Shown: positions 49,848 to 59,096, counted from the first letter of the stretch. The stretch is DNA of 64,000 nucleotides from JAJFJD01 sp965228975 (GCA_965228975.1 OZ245851.1:3782001-3846000); one strand, 5' to 3'. The notes: a model not told the origin generated them from the letters alone. Made by a program: numbers and translations.

Positions 49848-50912
49848 ATGGCAGACCCCGCCATCCGTGTCGGCGTGATCGGCGCCGGCGCCAACACCCG
49901 CGGCAAGCACATTCCCGGTCTTCTGGACCAGCCCGGTGTGGAAATCGTATCCGTCGCCAACCGGACGCTTGAATCGTCCCAGCGCGCCGCCGATGAATTC
50001 GGAATCGCGAAGGCGGCGGCCGACTGGACCGAGATCGTCGACGACGACGCGATCGACGCCGTCTGTATCGGGACCTGGCCGTATATGCACGCGCCATTGA
50101 CGATCGCAGCGCTGGAAGCCGGCAAACATGTGCTGTGCGAGGCGCGCATGGCGCTCAACTTGCGCGAGGCGCGCGAGATGCTGGACGTGTCCCGCCTCCA
50201 CCCGACGCAAATCGCACAGATCGTCCCGGCGCCGCGCACGCTGGGCTTCGACCAGACCATCGTCGAAATGATCGGCGGCGGCGCCATCGGCGATCTCGTC
50301 ACCATCGACCTGCGGGTCGCCGCCAACAGCGACTATCCGGATAGGGGGTCCGCCCTGCATTGGCGGCACGACCGGGACTTTTCCGGCAACAACATCATGA
50401 GTATGGGAATCTGGTACGAATCGATGATGCGCTGGGTCGGCCCCGCCGCCTCCGTCTGTGCCATCGGGCAGAGTGTGGTGCCGCATCGCGTCGACGCGGA
50501 TGGCCGCCGCATCCCGATGACCATTCCCGATCATATCGACGTGGTCGGCCGGATGGAACAGGGCGGCCAGATGCGCTTCACCGTATCCACCGTGCTGGGA
50601 CACGCCCCGTCGAACGCCGAGATCTATATCCACGGCACCGAGGGCACTCTTTTCCTGCATGAGGACAAGTCCGGCGCAATGTCGTTGCACGCCGGCAAGC
50701 GCGGCCAGTCCGACATGAAGGAAGTCACCGTCGATCCCGCCAAGCGCGGCAGCTGGCGCGTCGAAGAGGAGTTCATCAACGCGATCCGCGGGCGCGAGCC
50801 GGTAACGCACACGGATTTCGTGACCGGCGTGAAATACATGGAATGGACCGAGGCCGTGACCTTGTCCCATCGCAACGGCGTCGCGGTCGATCTGCCGTTG
50901 ATGGCGGATTAG
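49848..50912 (+). CDS. Gfo/Idh/MocA-family oxidoreductase
   Basis: This 354-residue NAD(P)-dependent enzyme, usually acting on sugars, inositol or related cyclic compounds, opens with VGVIGAGANTRGKHIPGL (nucleotide-binding G-x-G-x-x-x). It has HVLCEARMALNLREAREM where most family members have E-K-P; here the catalytic Lys-Pro is replaced by A-R, so activity may be altered. The C-terminal domain has LHWRHDRDFSGNNIMSMG. The ATG at 49848 follows GGGAGA. The change at the E-K-P motif is the main oddity. Confidence 0.85.
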   Translation: MADPAIRVGVIGAGANTRGKHIPGLLDQPGVEIVSVANRTLESSQRAADEFGIAKAAADWTEIVDDDAIDAVCIGTWPYMHAPLTIAALEAGKHVLCEARMALNLREAREMLDVSRLHPTQIAQIVPAPRTLGFDQTIVEMIGGGAIGDLVTIDLRVAANSDYPDRGSALHWRHDRDFSGNNIMSMGIWYESMMRWVGPAASVCAIGQSVVPHRVDADGRRIPMTIPDHIDVVGRMEQGGQMRFTVSTVLGHAPSNAEIYIHGTEGTLFLHEDKSGAMSLHAGKRGQSDMKEVTVDPAKRGSWRVEEEFINAIRGREPVTHTDFVTGVKYMEWTEAVTLSHRNGVAVDLPLMAD

Positions 50913-50944
50913 GCCTGGCGCGGCGATGGACGGCCGGCCCGGTA

Positions 50945-51331
50945 ATGAGTCACCGTTCCACGGGACGGGAGATGACCGCGGCGGTCCGGCGACTCGTCGC
51001 CCCCACCGACGCGGCACGAAGCCCCGACTACACCCCGCGCCTGCTGCCCGAGGACTCCAATGCGCTGCCGGTCGTCGACGGCGACGACAGCGTCCGGCTC
51101 TCCCATCTTGGATATGTCGCGGAGACGGAACACGCATCGTCGCTGAGCGACATCCTCTTCGCCCGGACCGGGCTCGGCTACCGCCATCGGTTGAGCGATG
51201 CCCATATCCAGAAGGCGGCGCAGGCCGTCTCGGCCCATCTTGGCTGGAACGATGCCGAAATCCACAATCAAGTCGAAGCCGTGAAGACCCGTCGGGACCG
51301 GCTGCATCAGCCGGCGCCCGACGCGGAGTAG
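50945..51331 (+). CDS. Short protein resembling the C-terminal domain of glycerol-3-phosphate dehydrogenase (GlpD)
   Basis: The frame of about 128 residues contains HLGYVAETEHASSLSDILFA followed by RTGLGY, and later AQAVSAHLGWND and a charged helix. This is close to the C-terminal helical domain of FAD-dependent GlpD, where E-x-A-x-T-L-x-D-x-L-x-R-R-T is conserved. The FAD-binding domain of GlpD is missing, and the upstream sequence is the unrelated Gfo/Idh/MocA gene. It may be a decayed remnant or a free-standing domain. The start could also be at 50972. Confidence 0.5.
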   Translation: MSHRSTGREMTAAVRRLVAPTDAARSPDYTPRLLPEDSNALPVVDGDDSVRLSHLGYVAETEHASSLSDILFARTGLGYRHRLSDAHIQKAAQAVSAHLGWNDAEIHNQVEAVKTRRDRLHQPAPDAE

Positions 51332-51379
51332 GCCAACGACCCCTACTCAGCGCAGACTAGCCGGCCCACAAATTCGTTA

Positions 51380-51829
51380 TCAAAGCGGGCACTCGAAACA
51401 CGGCAGGAAACGTCCCGGGATGGAACCGGATTCCGCCGATCCGGATCGCACCGCCCCCATCCGCTGATAGAAGGCGGCGGCATTTGGATCCGCTTCGATA
51501 CGTATCCGAGTTGCGCCCCGCTCCTTTGCCTCGCGCGCGGCGGCGGCGAAAAGTGCACGGCCCACGCCGCCGCTGATTCGGGTCGGTTCGACATACAGTT
51601 TCAGCAGTTCCGCAGCGTCACCGTCGACATCGAGTTGATAAAGCCCCGCAATACCCCCATCGACCTCGACCACCACGATAGACGTCCTGGCCAGATCACC
51701 GGCCCCTAGCGTGAGTTCCGTGCGGCACGCATCGATAAACGCCGGGTCGTAACCCCAAACCGCCTTGGACCTGAGGCACATGCCGCTGAGTGCCGGTAGG
51801 TCTTCGAGCCGCGCTTTACGAAATCGCAT
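51380..51829 (-). CDS. GNAT-family N-acetyltransferase
   Basis: This acetyltransferase has about 149 residues. The N-terminal MRFRKARLEDLPALSGM is typical of GNAT, and the acetyl-CoA-binding motif is in ELLKLYVEPTRISGGVGRAL (Q/R-x-x-G-x-G/A form RISGGVGRAL), followed by a helix and NAAAFYQRMGAV, the family's C-terminal N-x-x-A-x-x-F-Y-x-x-x-G-F/A. The acceptor amine is unknown. The ATG at 51829 lies 20 bp after the cca stop codon, so it could be transcribed with the cca-nudix-DUF1285 set. Confidence 0.85.
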   Translation of the reverse strand: MRFRKARLEDLPALSGMCLRSKAVWGYDPAFIDACRTELTLGAGDLARTSIVVVEVDGGIAGLYQLDVDGDAAELLKLYVEPTRISGGVGRALFAAAAREAKERGATRIRIEADPNAAAFYQRMGAVRSGSAESGSIPGRFLPCFECPL

Positions 51830-51849
51830 AGGTGAATACCAATTATCGC

Positions 51850-53088
51850 CTACCCGGCCGCCACATCGCGCAGCCGGGCAAGGCAAGCGTCGCGGTCGGG
51901 CGTGAAGTTCTCCGCAATCCACCAATCCTCGACGGCGGCGAGCAAACGGCCGATATCGGGACCCGATTTGACGCCCAAGGCCGTCACGTCCCGTCCGGAT
52001 AGCGGGAAATCGGGCGGGGTCCAGGTCAGCGCGATCTCGACGGCCGCCGCCGACGGCTCTTCGTTTCCGCTCTCGGCCCACAACACCAATGCAAGATCGA
52101 CCATCGCCTCTTTCGACAACCGGCGGCGTAGACGGCGCAGCGCCGGGTCCGTCGTCATGTCGGGCGGTTGGCCGAGACCATCGGCGATGGACACGAGCCT
52201 AGCCCGCTCGGCCGTCGAGACCTTAAGATGACGTGCCGCCTCGACCGCCGATGTGCCATCCGGTGGGAGCAGCGCACCCGTGCGGCGGATGGGATCACCG
52301 GCAATATCCGGCCATCGCGTCGCCGCTTCCTCTTCGACGTGGACAAGACGATCAAGCCTGTCCACACCGATCGGGTCCGGCAGGACCGATGCAAGCGCGC
52401 CGATCTCCGCCATCGTCCGGACGACCGGCGCCGGGTCCGGCGCGATCAACAGCTTCTTCATTTCCGACCAGACCCGTTCGACCGACAGGCGCGGTACCCG
52501 CGAGGCCGACGCGCGGCAGGCCGCCAGGCTCGGCGCATCGAAATCGCCCGCGGCGTAATGCGCATGAAAGCGGAAGAAGCGGAGCAAACGTAGGACATCC
52601 TCTTCGATGCGCTGTGTCGGGTCTCCGACGAATCGCACGATACCGTCCCGCAGGTCCCGTTCGCCCCCGAACGGATCGTGCAGCACCCCGTCCCGCGACA
52701 ACGAGAGCGCATTGAAGGTGAAATCGCGCCGCGCGGCATCCGCCTCCCAGTCGTCGGTAAAGGCGACGGTCGCATGCCGGCCGTCGGTTTCCACGTCGTG
52801 CCGCAACGTCGTGATCTCGAACGGTCGGTGATTCGACACGGCGGTGACGGTCCCATGTTTCAGCCCGGTCGGCACCGCCTTGATGCCGGCTGACTCGAGC
52901 GCCGCGACGACGGCCTCCGGCAGTGCATCGGTCGCTAGATCGACATCGTTGACGGCACGCCCCAGCAGGGCGTCGCGCACGCAGCCGCCGACGAACCTTA
53001 CCTCCGCACCGGCCCCTTCCAACGCGTCGAGGACGGCGACGGTTTCCGGCGCTTCCATCCAGGGCTGGGGCGCAAGCCGGCCGCTCAT
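51850..53088 (-). CDS. cca: CCA tRNA nucleotidyltransferase / poly(A) polymerase family
   Basis: The 412-residue enzyme adds or repairs the CCA end of tRNAs. Class II nucleotidyltransferase motifs are visible: VRFVGGCVRDALLGRAVNDVD with the catalytic DxD (DVDLATD) near residues 48-54, the R-R-D-F-T-F-N-A motif (ARRDFTFNALS), the DPFGGERDLRDG motif and the E-D-V-L-R-L-L-R-F-F-R-F segment. Its start overlaps the nudix stop codon by 4 bp, so these genes are translated together. Whether it is CCA-adding or a poly(A) polymerase cannot be told by eye; CCA addition is far likelier. Confidence 0.93.
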   Translation of the reverse strand: MSGRLAPQPWMEAPETVAVLDALEGAGAEVRFVGGCVRDALLGRAVNDVDLATDALPEAVVAALESAGIKAVPTGLKHGTVTAVSNHRPFEITTLRHDVETDGRHATVAFTDDWEADAARRDFTFNALSLSRDGVLHDPFGGERDLRDGIVRFVGDPTQRIEEDVLRLLRFFRFHAHYAAGDFDAPSLAACRASASRVPRLSVERVWSEMKKLLIAPDPAPVVRTMAEIGALASVLPDPIGVDRLDRLVHVEEEAATRWPDIAGDPIRRTGALLPPDGTSAVEAARHLKVSTAERARLVSIADGLGQPPDMTTDPALRRLRRRLSKEAMVDLALVLWAESGNEEPSAAAVEIALTWTPPDFPLSGRDVTALGVKSGPDIGRLLAAVEDWWIAENFTPDRDACLARLRDVAAG

Positions 53089-53711
53089 GTCCGGCGCAAT
53101 ACGTCGGACAAATTGACCAGCATGCCGGCCGTGGCGCCCCAGATGTAGCGTTCCTCATAGGGCAGGACGTAAAACTGGCGTTGGATACCTTTATGGGTCC
53201 GGCTGTCCCGCTGGTGATTGCTCGGATCGACGACAAAGGACAACGGGACCTCGAAGACATCCGCCACTTCGAACGGGTCGGGCTTGATCGGAAAGGGTGG
53301 CGAGACGAGCCCGACAACCGGGGTGACCTCGTATCCGGTCCGGGTCACATAAATATCGAGCGTCCCAACGGTTTCGATCCGATTGCGCGGCAGGCCGATC
53401 TCTTCCTCCGTCTCCCGCAGCGCCGTCGCCTCCGGCGTCGGGTCGTGCGGCTCGGTGCGTCCGCCGGGAAAGCTGATCTGGCCGGCATGATCGTTCAGAT
53501 GATCGGTCCGCTGCGTCAAGATGATCGTAAGCCCCGAGGGGCGCTCCACGATCGGCACCAACACGGCTGCCGGTTTCAGCGTGGCCGGTTTCGGCATGCC
53601 GGGGTTGAGATCGTGATCGCCGCGCTCCGACCGCTGCTCCCGCGCCATACCCGAGCCCCAGCGCCCGGCCACGGCGCCGTCCAAGCGTTCGATGATTAGA
53701 TCGCGGTTCAT
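53085..53711 (-). CDS. Nudix hydrolase, CoA pyrophosphatase type (NudL-like)
   Basis: The 208-residue protein has the Nudix box GGRTEPHDPTPEATALRETE followed by EEIGL, with the G-x5-E-x7-R-E-x-x-E-E-x-G-x consensus intact. An N-terminal L-T-x-R-x-x-x-L-x-x-H-x-G-Q-x-x-F-P-G-G block (ILTQRTDHLNDHAGQISFPG) is the UPF0035 signature of CoA pyrophosphatases. It probably degrades CoA or related dinucleotides. It overlaps cca and DUF1285 by 4 bp at each end (ATGA), so the three are a coupled set. Confidence 0.9.
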   Translation of the reverse strand: MNRDLIIERLDGAVAGRWGSGMAREQRSERGDHDLNPGMPKPATLKPAAVLVPIVERPSGLTIILTQRTDHLNDHAGQISFPGGRTEPHDPTPEATALRETEEEIGLPRNRIETVGTLDIYVTRTGYEVTPVVGLVSPPFPIKPDPFEVADVFEVPLSFVVDPSNHQRDSRTHKGIQRQFYVLPYEERYIWGATAGMLVNLSDVLRRT

Positions 53712-54304
53712 GACGCCCTATCCGTCGGTACGGCGCCGAGCCGGAAGAAGACGCCGTTGCTCCAGATGCCGAATACCGTCGAATCCCCCTCGACCCGTTC
53801 CTCGGCCATTTCGACCAGCTGATAGAATTGCGGCCGCAGGATCAGCGCCTCCAAATTGTCCCGTACCAGGACATAGGGCGACGGCTCACCGCTTTCCGAG
53901 TCGTCGGCCACGCGAATCGGGTTATCGGGACCGACGGTAACCATGTGATCCAGGTTCGTTCGGAAGGTAATGACACGCTCCTCGCCGGTTCCTTCGGAGA
54001 TGACCTCAACCGCGGTAAACGGCGCATCTTCAACCTCTATCCGCCCCGCCTCGACCGGCGTCACCAAATAAAAGTTGCCCGCGTCGTCGCGCCGTAGCAC
54101 GGTGGAGAAGAGTTTACACATCGGTTTTCGTCCAATCGGGGTGCCATGATAATACCAAGTGCCGTCTCGACCGATGCGCATATGAAAGTCGCCGCAAGAA
54201 TTAGGATCAAAATCCCATTCCGGCGCGGCGGCGGGTTCGTCGCCGATCCGGTGTTTATCGATCAAATCAGCGAGAAATGCGGGATTAGGGGGTTGCTTGC
54301 TCAT
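53708..54304 (-). CDS. DUF1285 domain-containing protein
   Basis: This 198-residue cytoplasmic protein matches the DUF1285 family: an early C-G-D-F-x-M-R-I-x-x-D-G-x-W-Y-Y-x-G-x-P-I-x-R (GDFHMRIGRDGTWYYHGTPI), then L-F-S-x-V-L-R-R and Y-x-L-V-T-P-V-E. The function is unknown; I recall no catalytic assignment. It is the first gene of the minus-strand set DUF1285-nudix-cca and is divergent from moxR, with 50 bp between the two starts. Confidence 0.88.
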   Translation of the reverse strand: MSKQPPNPAFLADLIDKHRIGDEPAAAPEWDFDPNSCGDFHMRIGRDGTWYYHGTPIGRKPMCKLFSTVLRRDDAGNFYLVTPVEAGRIEVEDAPFTAVEVISEGTGEERVITFRTNLDHMVTVGPDNPIRVADDSESGEPSPYVLVRDNLEALILRPQFYQLVEMAEERVEGDSTVFGIWSNGVFFRLGAVPTDRAS

Positions 54305-54354
54305 CCCCGGATCATATCATCACATTCATCATACTCGATTACAGGAGATACGCC

Positions 54355-55374
54355 GTGAGTCCGGCAATTACCAGCCCTACGGATGCCAAGACCGAAATCG
54401 AGACCCTCGGCAGAGATATAGAAACGACCGGCGAAACGCTGGTTCAGACGCGAAAAGCCATTGGTCAGGTCATATTCGGCCAGGAACACGTGATCGAAGA
54501 AACACTGATCACCTTGCTGGCCGGCGGCCATGCGTTGCTGATCGGCGTGCCCGGCCTGGCCAAGACCCGGCTGGTCGAGACCCTGGGCCACGTCCTGGGG
54601 CTAAACGATCGCCGCATCCAGTTCACGCCCGATTTGATGCCGGCGGATATCCTGGGTTCCGAAGTCCTGGAGGAAGGCGACAACGGTCAGCGGTCCTTCC
54701 GGTTCATCAAGGGGCCGATTTTCTGCCAGCTTCTGATGGCGGACGAAATCAACCGGGCCAGCCCGCGCACCCAGTCGGCGCTTCTGCAAGCGATGCAGGA
54801 ACAGCGCGTTTCCATCGCGGGCGAGTATCACGACCTTCCTGAGCCTTTCCATGTACTGGCGACCCAGAACCCGCTGGAACAGGAAGGCACCTATCCCCTT
54901 CCCGAAGCACAGCTCGACCGGTTTCTGATCCAGGTCGAGGTGGGGTATCCGGACGAGGATTCGGAACGCAGCATGATGCTCGCCACGACGGGACTCGGGG
55001 AGGCCGAGCCCCCGGCGATCCTATCGGCGGAAAAATTGATGGCGGCGCAACATCTGGTCCGGCGGATCCCGGTCGGCGAGAAAGTCGTCGAAGCGATCCT
55101 CACCATGGTACGGGCAGGACGGCCGGATACGACGGACCTGGACCCGGTGGCGCGGCATGTCGCCTGGGGACCCGGCCCACGCGCCAGCCAGGCGCTGATG
55201 CTGGCCTGCCGCGCCCGCGTGCTGCTGCAAGGCCGGCTGTCGCCATCGGTTGACGACGTCATTGCCCTGGCATCGCCGGTCCTGCGCCATCGCATGGCAC
55301 TTAACTTCGCGGCGCGGGCCGAAGGCGTGACGATCGATTCGATCATCGGCCACCTTTGCGAGCGGTTGTCCTGA
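54355..55374 (+). CDS. MoxR-family AAA+ ATPase
   Basis: The 339-residue ATPase is a MoxR-subfamily protein: Walker A GVPGLAKTRL (about 64-73), Walker B LLMADEINRASPRTQSALLQ, sensor 1 FHVLATQNPLEQEGTYPLPE with the catalytic Asn, and the lid domain with sensor 2 (PRASQALML). MoxR proteins act as chaperones that activate or assemble metal-dependent vWA proteins and cofactors. The GTG at 54355 is preceded by AGGAG and gives the full N-terminus. It heads the four-gene operon moxR, DUF58, BatA-DUF4159 and a membrane protein, all on the same strand with gaps of at most 20 bp. Confidence 0.92.
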   Translation: MSPAITSPTDAKTEIETLGRDIETTGETLVQTRKAIGQVIFGQEHVIEETLITLLAGGHALLIGVPGLAKTRLVETLGHVLGLNDRRIQFTPDLMPADILGSEVLEEGDNGQRSFRFIKGPIFCQLLMADEINRASPRTQSALLQAMQEQRVSIAGEYHDLPEPFHVLATQNPLEQEGTYPLPEAQLDRFLIQVEVGYPDEDSERSMMLATTGLGEAEPPAILSAEKLMAAQHLVRRIPVGEKVVEAILTMVRAGRPDTTDLDPVARHVAWGPGPRASQALMLACRARVLLQGRLSPSVDDVIALASPVLRHRMALNFAARAEGVTIDSIIGHLCERLS

Positions 55375-55394
55375 CGGGGGGCGGCAACAACGAT

Positions 55395-56327
55395 ATGGAC
55401 GGCGGTAACCCGACCCTCAAGCGGCAACAACGGGCCGAGCAGCTCGCGTCACGGTTTCCGGCACTGCTGGTCGCCGCGGAACGCGTTGCGACGACGGTGG
55501 CGCAAGGCGTGCATGGCCGCCGACGCGTCGGACAGGGCGAAACCTTCTGGCAATTCCGCCGTTACGAGCCGGGCGACGAGACCAGCTCGATCGACTGGCG
55601 GCAATCCGCCAAATCGCGATATATCTTCGTGCGGGAAACGGAATGGGAAGCCGCCCAAAGCGTCTGGCTCTGGCGCGATACGTCGCCGTCGATGGATTAC
55701 ACCTCGTCGCAGAACCTGGGCACCAAACGGGAGCGTGCCGACCTGCTGTTACTGGCGCTTGCCGCCCTGCTGATGCGCGGCGGCGAGCGTTTTGCGCTTC
55801 TCGGCACCGAGCATCCGCCGTCGACCGGGCGCGCCGCCTTCAATCGGCTCACCGCAACCGTGCTCGATCCCATCATCCAGGAGAGCACGGCGACGCAAGG
55901 TCCTACGGAAACGCAGGAATCGACACCAAGCAATCTTCCCCCGGGGGATCCATTGCCGCGCTACGGGCATGTCGTGCTGTTGAGCGATTTCCTGGTTCCG
56001 TTGCCGGAAATCCAATCCGTGGCCATGCGGCTGGCCGACCGGGGCGTCCGCGGCGTGATGATGCAGGTATTGGACCCCGCGGAGGTACAGCTTCCCTTCA
56101 AGGGCCGGATCAAGTTCAGCGGTTTCGAGGGCGAAGACGATACGTTGCTCAGCCGGGTCGAAGCCGTCCGGACTGCCTATCACGGACGCCTCGAAGATCA
56201 TCAAGCGGGTCTGGAGAGCATTGCCGGCCGGATCGGCTGGCATTTCACGACACACCGAACCGATTCGTCGCCCGAATCGGCGCTGCTGCACCTTTATACG
56301 GCGTTGGCGCCGGAAGCGGGGGCATAA
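55395..56327 (+). CDS. DUF58 protein (vWA-fold MoxR partner)
   Basis: The protein has about 310 residues. The DUF58 signature is FRRYEPGDETSSIDWRQSAK. A von Willebrand A-like domain carries an intact MIDAS motif, D-T-S-P-S in LWRDTSPSMDY (about residues 96-106), so it can bind a divalent metal. DUF58 proteins are commonly paired with MoxR and are thought to be its client or effector. The ATG at 55395 is chosen because it follows the moxR stop codon by 20 bp and fits family length; a TTG at 55356 overlaps moxR. Confidence 0.88.
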   Translation: MDGGNPTLKRQQRAEQLASRFPALLVAAERVATTVAQGVHGRRRVGQGETFWQFRRYEPGDETSSIDWRQSAKSRYIFVRETEWEAAQSVWLWRDTSPSMDYTSSQNLGTKRERADLLLLALAALLMRGGERFALLGTEHPPSTGRAAFNRLTATVLDPIIQESTATQGPTETQESTPSNLPPGDPLPRYGHVVLLSDFLVPLPEIQSVAMRLADRGVRGVMMQVLDPAEVQLPFKGRIKFSGFEGEDDTLLSRVEAVRTAYHGRLEDHQAGLESIAGRIGWHFTTHRTDSSPESALLHLYTALAPEAGA

Positions 56328-56330
56328 GGG

Positions 56331-59093
56331 ATGCTCGAACTCGGCCCCCTCGCCTTCGCATCGCCGTGGATCCTGTCGGCACTGATCCTGTTGCCGCTGC
56401 TTTGGTGGCTGCTGCGGGTGACGCCCCCGGCGCCGCGCAATGTTCGATTTCCCGCGATCCGGCTGCTGTTCGGCCTGGAAAGTCCGGAAAGAACGCCGGC
56501 GAGTTCGCCATGGTGGCTGATCCTGTTGCGGCTTGCCGCGGTGACGCTGTTGATCGTGAGTCTTGCCCATCCCTTGCTGAACCCGAACGCCCAACTGATC
56601 GGCCGCGGCCCTGTGCTGATCGCGGTCGACGACGGATGGGCCGCAGCGGCGAACTGGAGCGACCGGCAGGCGACGATGCGGCAGGTGATCACCCAGGCGA
56701 AACGGGAAGACCGCGGCGTTATCATCCTGACCACGGCGCCGACCGGAGATGCCCGCGCGACACTGGTTTCCGGCGTCCTCAAACCGGACGACGCACGCGG
56801 ACGCGTCGATGCCCTTCGGCCAAAGCCATGGCCGAGCGACCGCCGCGCAGCGGCGGCGGCACTTGAAAAACTGAAGAGCACGGGCAACGCGCCCGTTTTC
56901 TGGCTAAGCGACAGTCTCGAGCATGCCGACTCGGAATCCTTTGTCGAGACATTGAGTGAGTACGGCTCGGTGCGCGTCCTCCGCGACGACGATCTCGATC
57001 TGCCCCGCCTCGTCATACCTGCGGACGAAACCGGGGCCGGCCTGTCCGCGGTCGTCCGACGGGCCGTGTCGGGCACGGTCGCGACCGCCAAGATCCGTGC
57101 GCTTGCCGAGGATGGCCGCGTCCTCGGCACCAGCGGCGCTGTTTTCGAGGCCGATGCACTAACGGCGACCGCCACCTTCGACTTCCCGAACGAGGTGCGG
57201 AACGAAGTAGCGCGGCTCGACTTGGACGGCGAGGCGAGCGCCGGCAGCGTTGTGCTGCTCGACGAACGCTGGCGGCGCCGTCCGGTCGGCCTGATCTCGG
57301 AAAAGCCGCTGGATAGCGACCCGTCGTTATTGTCCGAGAGTTTCTACCTCGACCGCGCCTTACGTCCCTTCAGCGACGTTCGCTACGGGGATATCCCGAC
57401 ACTGGTCCGGGCCGGGCGCGCGGTGATCATCGTCCCCGACGAAGTGCCGATCAATCCCGCCGACCGCGGCATGCTGACCGATTGGATCGAGAATGGCGGA
57501 CTTCTCCTCCGGTTCGCCGGTCCCCGAATCGCCCGCGACGATACCGACGACCTGACACCGGTGCGGCTTCGGCGCGGCGGCCGGGCGCTGGGAGGCGCCT
57601 TGCTGTGGAGCAAGCCGGCACGGCTCGCCAAATTTTCCGGCGAGAGCCCCTTCTCCGGGCTCGCCATTCCCGATGACGTAACGATTTCTCGGCAAGTCCT
57701 GGCCGAACCGTCCCTCGATCTCACCGATAAGACCTGGGCCCGGCTGACCGACGGGACACCGCTCGTTACGACGGAGCGGCGGGGCAAGGGTCGGATCGTC
57801 CTCATCCACACCACCGCCAATACGAATTGGACGAACCTGCCGCTTTCCGGCTTGTTCGTGGATATGCTGCGCCGGGTGGTTGCAGTCAGCCGCGGGGTGA
57901 CCACCGATACCACCGGCGATCGTCCCTTGCGGCCGATCGAGACCTTGGACGGGTTCGGGCGCGCAGCGAAACCCGGACCGTCGGCTACCGCGATCACCGC
58001 CTCGGCCTTCGCCGACGCCGAAATCGGCCCGCAAAACCCGCCCGGTTACTATGGCATCGGGGATACGCGCCGCGCCTTGAACCTTGGTCCCCGCGTGACG
58101 GATTTGTCGGCGATGGGTTCCCTGCCGGCCAGCGTCAGCGTCGAGCCCTACGCGGTATCCGATGAAACCGATGTGAAGCCATGGTTGCTGTTGCTGGCGC
58201 TGCTGCTCTTCCTGGCGGACGTTGTCGCCACCTTGGCATTGCGCGGACTGCTAATGGATGCGCTGCTCGCCCGGAAACTGCGGCCGGCCTCGATGCGCGG
58301 CGCAACATTGGGCGCCGCTGGGCTGGCGATGTTGGTTGCCCTGCCGACCGATTTGTCCGCCCAACAATCCTCCATCGCCGACCGGTTCGCCCTCGAAGCG
58401 AGCCAAGCGACCCGATTGGCCTATGTCATCACCGGCGCGCATGACGTGGATTCGGTCAGCCGCGCCGGATTGACCGGGTTGAGTAACATATTGAACCAGC
58501 GGACGGCCGTGGAAACGGGTGCGCCGATCGGCGTGAACCTGGACACGGACGAACTGGCGTTCTTCTCGCTGGTCTATTGGCCGATCACGGCGGACCAACA
58601 GGCATTGCCCGAGGAAACCATCGGCAAGCTCAATCGGTTCATGGAAACCGGCGGAACCATTCTGATCGACACCCGCGACCGCAATCTGTCATCCGGTAGG
58701 ACGAGCCCGTTGCTGCAATCCTTACGGCGCCTCACCCGCGGTCTGAACCTGCCGCCGATCGAACCGATTCCGCCCGATCACGTGCTGACGAAAGCCTTCT
58801 ATCTAATGCAGGCCTTCCCCGGCCGATGGACCGGCGGTCAGGTATGGGTCGAGCGCGGCGACGCGCGGACCAATGACGGTGTCTCGCGTGTGATAACCGG
58901 CGGTCACGATTGGGCCGCCGCATGGGCGATCGACGATGCCGGCCGGCCGATGTTTCCCGTCGTCCCGGGCGGCGAACGGCAGCGCGAAATGGCCTATCGC
59001 TTCGGCGTAAACCTCGTGATGTACACGCTGACCGGCAACTATAAGTCGGACCAGGTTCACGTGCCGGCGATCCTCGAACGGCTGGGGCAGTAA
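56331..59093 (+). CDS. Large membrane protein: BatA-like N-terminus, degenerate vWA region and C-terminal DUF4159
   Basis: The 920-residue protein begins with the BatA N-terminal module: two helices (WILSALILLPLLWWLLRV and LRLAAVTLLIVSLAHPLL). The vWA-like region has VLIAVDDGWAAAANWS where MIDAS (D-x-S-x-S) would be, so the metal site is lost. A glutamine-amidotransferase-like central part has VIIVPDEVPINPADRGMLTD and GKGRIVLIHTTANTNW. A third helix near 617-640 is followed by the DUF4159 domain (about 690-910: LVYWPITADQQAL, VVPGGERQREMAYRFGVN). The gene starts 3 bp after the DUF58 gene. A role as membrane platform for the MoxR system is inferred. Confidence 0.85.
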   Translation: MLELGPLAFASPWILSALILLPLLWWLLRVTPPAPRNVRFPAIRLLFGLESPERTPASSPWWLILLRLAAVTLLIVSLAHPLLNPNAQLIGRGPVLIAVDDGWAAAANWSDRQATMRQVITQAKREDRGVIILTTAPTGDARATLVSGVLKPDDARGRVDALRPKPWPSDRRAAAAALEKLKSTGNAPVFWLSDSLEHADSESFVETLSEYGSVRVLRDDDLDLPRLVIPADETGAGLSAVVRRAVSGTVATAKIRALAEDGRVLGTSGAVFEADALTATATFDFPNEVRNEVARLDLDGEASAGSVVLLDERWRRRPVGLISEKPLDSDPSLLSESFYLDRALRPFSDVRYGDIPTLVRAGRAVIIVPDEVPINPADRGMLTDWIENGGLLLRFAGPRIARDDTDDLTPVRLRRGGRALGGALLWSKPARLAKFSGESPFSGLAIPDDVTISRQVLAEPSLDLTDKTWARLTDGTPLVTTERRGKGRIVLIHTTANTNWTNLPLSGLFVDMLRRVVAVSRGVTTDTTGDRPLRPIETLDGFGRAAKPGPSATAITASAFADAEIGPQNPPGYYGIGDTRRALNLGPRVTDLSAMGSLPASVSVEPYAVSDETDVKPWLLLLALLLFLADVVATLALRGLLMDALLARKLRPASMRGATLGAAGLAMLVALPTDLSAQQSSIADRFALEASQATRLAYVITGAHDVDSVSRAGLTGLSNILNQRTAVETGAPIGVNLDTDELAFFSLVYWPITADQQALPEETIGKLNRFMETGGTILIDTRDRNLSSGRTSPLLQSLRRLTRGLNLPPIEPIPPDHVLTKAFYLMQAFPGRWTGGQVWVERGDARTNDGVSRVITGGHDWAAAWAIDDAGRPMFPVVPGGERQREMAYRFGVNLVMYTLTGNYKSDQVHVPAILERLGQ

Positions 59094-59096
59094 AGA

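Noticed and set aside
48662..50326. 554-codon minus-strand frame opposite the hydroxyacid dehydrogenase and Gfo/Idh/MocA genes
   Set aside because: Antisense to two genes with complete motifs; no motif of its own.
55643..56866. 407-codon plus-strand frame across the DUF58/BatA junction
   Set aside because: It lies in another frame over two genes with conserved motifs and is extremely rich in Arg.
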